This document shows positions 61,200 to 64,000 of a stretch of DNA of 64,000 nucleotides, one piece after another (positions within the stretch are counted from its first letter, which is position 1; every line of letters starts with the position of its first letter). The translations under genes and the position numbers were made by a program. Under the pieces are notes generated by a model. That model was given only the letters and a program-made list of their open reading frames with translations. It was not told the DNA's origin and did not search any database. Origin of the DNA: Acanthochromis polyacanthus (Eukaryota > Chordata > Actinopteri > Pomacentridae); assembly GCF_021347895.1 (NCBI RefSeq), contig NC_067124.1:446501-510500 (forward strand), in the 5' to 3' direction.

Positions 61200-61984
61200 A
61201 CTGCATGGCTGCAGAAATATGAGCGCACATACTGAAAGCACACACACAGGGATGTATACATGCACATGGATGCTTAGAGCCACGTTTAAGAAATATCACA
61301 AGAATGTCAGTCAGACAGCAGACATCTTAGCTTATACTATTTACACACAGAGGTGCAAGACGGTAAAAAATAAGTAACTGGACTTGTTCACAGATGTTGC
61401 TGCTTTAGGTTAGTCCACAGAAACAGAAATGTGTGTGTCTATTGTGTGTGTGGTTGAGGTAAAAGGGGTAAGTGGGGGGTGCACTGATGGGTGATAATCC
61501 ACCGGCTTTCCCCATCAGATCCGTACTGAAAGAGATGGCATCATTCCACAAAAATGCAAAGCCCTGATCACATAGAGCACAGTTACTTATCTAAATGAAA
61601 CTCACATTGCCTGGGTAATCAGATGACATATGATGGCATGCAGTAAGTATGAGAGGAAAAATTCATGATGCGTGAGAGGGAAGAAAACGAGGAAAAAAAG
61701 AGTTAATGCACAGGACGGCAGGGGAGAGAGAAAATGAGAAAATGTGAGAAAGAAAGAGGAGGAGAGGTTAAATAGCTCCCACACTTCAGGGCAGGATGGC
61801 AGGTTGGACAGGGCTTGACAAGTCCCAGAACAGTAGCCTCTCCTGATCCCCATTAGCAGCCGCCTGACAGTATTTCTCCTTTGAAGAACAGAAAGTCAAC
61901 ACTCCATTTGTGGAGATAAGGTGCAGGTGAAGGAGTGAGCAAGGGGGCCAGAAAACGGTTCGGGCCGGTGGTGACTAAGAAAAA

Positions 61985-62057
61985 GGAAAGGTTAAATCAT
62001 TTGAGTGGCTTCAGACTGCTTCATGTTCTGAAGCCACTCAAATGATTTAACCTTTCC
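61985..62057. repeat. Perfect 30-bp inverted duplication, 13-nt loop
   Basis: 61985-62014 is the exact reverse complement of 62028-62057. The arms are unique sequence. Confidence 0.95.
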
Positions 62058-62110
62058 AAGTCACCCTCGTGTCATCACAATGCATTTTTTTTGGCTTTTT
62101 GCGTCCTATT

Positions 62111-62151
62111 TCACACCGTGTAGCCTCATTCATTGAGGCTACACGGTGTGA
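62111..62151. repeat. Perfect 18-bp inverted duplication, 5-nt loop
   Basis: 62111-62128 is the exact reverse complement of 62134-62151. It lies 53 bp from the 30-bp hairpin. Confidence 0.95.
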
Positions 62152-62684
62152 TCTGAACCCTTACCTTTACCCTTTTCCATGTCATTTTAATGTCACAGAA
62201 TACCATCCAAAAACCATAAAATGTGTTGACCTGACATACAAAACATGCGTTCAGTAGCATGCTGTTTCTACGAGCCTATTTCTGGATGAACATGCGGTTG
62301 CAGTGATGTCACAAGTCTGAACAAACCCTGGAGCTGAAGGCCATCAGAGTTGTCATTCTTTGTCTCAGTGACCTGCATGTCTCTTAAAGAGCTTCCACTC
62401 TCACGGCCAAGAACCTGCACTTTTAGAAACCCTGGTGTCTCATCTTAGCCGTGCTCTTCAAACAGGCCTGCATTGATTAACTCAGGGGGCTTTCTCTGCT
62501 ATCCACCTATTAATTATATGGCCTTCATTAACACTGGGCTGATGAATGGCCTCTGCTGGAAAGGCGAGTTAAGAGGAGGTGTTAACACAGCACCTGCCTG
62601 CACTCATGTGGCCACTTATTAACCAACAATGACCTTCCACATCATAAACCCGCTGGCTCGCTATTTGCTGTCTAATAAACGGAG

Positions 62685-62728
<44 letters not shown>
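62685..62728 (+). repeat. (CT)n microsatellite
   Basis: About 22 CT units. Confidence 0.97.
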
Positions 62729-62730
<2 letters not shown>

Positions 62731-62902
62731 CCCCCCTCTTCCATGCGAGGACGCCTTTACTTGAGCACCTCAGAGTTTATTGTTCTGGAGGAAAAAATAG
62801 ATGCCAGCAAACTTGGGACACCTGGAATCAACTAAAATACAGATCCATGGACCAAAAAAGGAGTTAAGTAGCATAGGTGGTTAATGGATTGATGAGGAGC
62901 CT

Positions 62903-62941
62903 CTCCACCAGCCCTCTAAAGAGAAGACAGGGCTGGTGGAG
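62903..62941. repeat. Perfect 13-bp inverted duplication, 13-nt loop
   Basis: CTCCACCAGCCCT (62903-62915) pairs exactly with AGGGCTGGTGGAG (62929-62941). Confidence 0.9.
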
Positions 62942-63951
62942 CTGTATAACCATCAGTGTCAGAGCTGTTCTCTCTTGATGTTGCAGCTAATGGTAGCAGC
63001 TCTGCAGCACTCCAATGCTAATCTGTCACAAGAGCAGGTCAGTATAGGACTGGTGGATTAAAGCTTTTTATAAAACATGGAATACTTCACTCAGCTACGT
63101 ATATTCATCCATCTCATAATGTTATTTTATCATACAGACATTGTGCTGGTATGGGGCATGCGGGAAGCAGCCGTTAAAGGTGTCATCGGTGCCTTTTTAT
63201 TTTCAGTTGAAACTTTTAATATTGTCCACATTCCATAATCAAAGTGTCATACACACTCCATTTCTCACAATGATAGATTTTTTTTTAAGTTCTCTAAATG
63301 TCCAGCAGAGAACTTTGCTGTCTCTTTGATAGTGTCTAATACTGAACAAATATGAAATACAAGACAAATTAGGAATCTTATTTAATGAATTCTGTTGCTG
63401 TATTTTTTAACTACATTGTCCCCAATAATAATGCCTCACAATGCAAACAATGTAAATTCACAATCACAGTTACTTTTGTGTGTACAGCACAACTCCTACA
63501 GCAGTTCCTCACTTTGTAATAAATCATCTAAATCATCGCTACAATACACTTTGAGGTGCACATTGTTGAATCACTATATGCTGTTCACCTTTGTATGACT
63601 CCGACAAACAAGAAAATGTCTTTTTTTGTTAGGATGGGGACAGACTATCTCAATGATGGTTTGAATGTAAAGTGGTTAGTTACATGTTATTCACAGTTTC
63701 ACATGCTATAGATCAGCTCGTTACAGGCCTAAACTATCGTACATTTTGTTGTTAGTTTGGTCTCTGCATCAATTCCAGAGAGGCAATAAGGCATTTATTT
63801 AAGTAGAAGTATGCCTCAACACAGTGATGCATCTTAGATCCACAGCGGTGATCTCACCTGTCCGATGGGGGCTGATTTTCGTATGAATGGAGTCTCCGGT
63901 GATGGTTACCAGTCAGGAATCTAACTGAAACGCTCTCCACAAATAGCTCCG

Positions 63952-63998
63952 GCCGTTACTTGCTACGGCAAGAAGAAGGTGCTGTAACAAGTAACGGC
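63952..63998. repeat. Perfect 11-bp inverted duplication, 25-nt loop
   Basis: GCCGTTACTTG (63952-63962) pairs with CAAGTAACGGC (63988-63998) at the right edge. Confidence 0.85.
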
Positions 63999-64000
63999 AA

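Larger units (their letters stand above)
61198..64000. other. Non-coding interval to the right edge
   Basis: No gene was recognised. It contains hairpins at 61985, 62111, 62903 and 63952 and a CT run at 62685-62728. The stretch 62400-62660 is rich in TTAATTA, CATTAAC and TATTAATTA-like homeodomain-type motifs and may be regulatory. Confidence 0.4.

Overview
The window is vertebrate nuclear DNA, most likely from a teleost fish. The evidence is the repeat content: Tc1 elements with paired terminal direct repeats, hAT elements with 8-bp target duplications, a tRNA-headed SINE common in fish, an L1-type LINE, very long CA/TG microsatellites, and introns with GT...AG borders. I found no convincing single-copy host gene. 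Nearly every coding stretch that can be read belongs to a mobile element and most are broken, so this looks like an intergenic or intronic region with many repeats.

Layout. 1-4708 (minus strand): an L1-type LINE with ORF2 (endonuclease, then reverse transcriptase running off the left edge) and ORF1. A Tc1 transposon (2189-3816, plus strand) is inserted between the two ORFs, with a TA duplication and long near-identical inverted repeats. 5081-6437: SINE and Tc1-derived fragments. 7774-12161: a probable 4.4-kb DNA transposon with long imperfect inverted repeats that encloses a decayed multi-exon gene ending in a cysteine-rich CxC-like motif. 12-28 kb: non-coding DNA with microsatellites and many small hairpins. 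28770-33143 (minus): a complete-length hAT element with a perfect 8-bp target duplication, carrying a broken ZMYM1/DUF4371-type transposase gene with an intron. 33.2-36.6 kb: transposon-derived coding fragments and Tc1 relics. 40031-43710: an array of a 19-bp minisatellite with higher-order structure, interrupted by a probable 428-bp solo LTR. 44-64 kb: non-coding DNA with long microsatellites, a TTAA-flanked element (52602-53511), a hAT-type MITE (58769-59366), and tracts that could be conserved regulatory DNA.

The most unusual features are not genes. First, the window holds at least 15 unique-sequence inverted duplications with perfect arms of 12-31 bp and loops of 30 nt or less, where simple arithmetic expects about 0.1. 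Second, it holds dozens of short TTAGGG/CCCTAA tracts of one to three units. Several tracts abut hairpins, and two lie inside the hAT transposase reading frame. Two relics of one Tc1 family (25.0 kb and 36.3 kb) show in direct comparison that a stretch present in one copy was replaced in the other by an inverted copy of its neighbour. That is the signature of replication or repair template switching. These patterns may record an unusual repair process, or an assembly artefact that should be excluded first.
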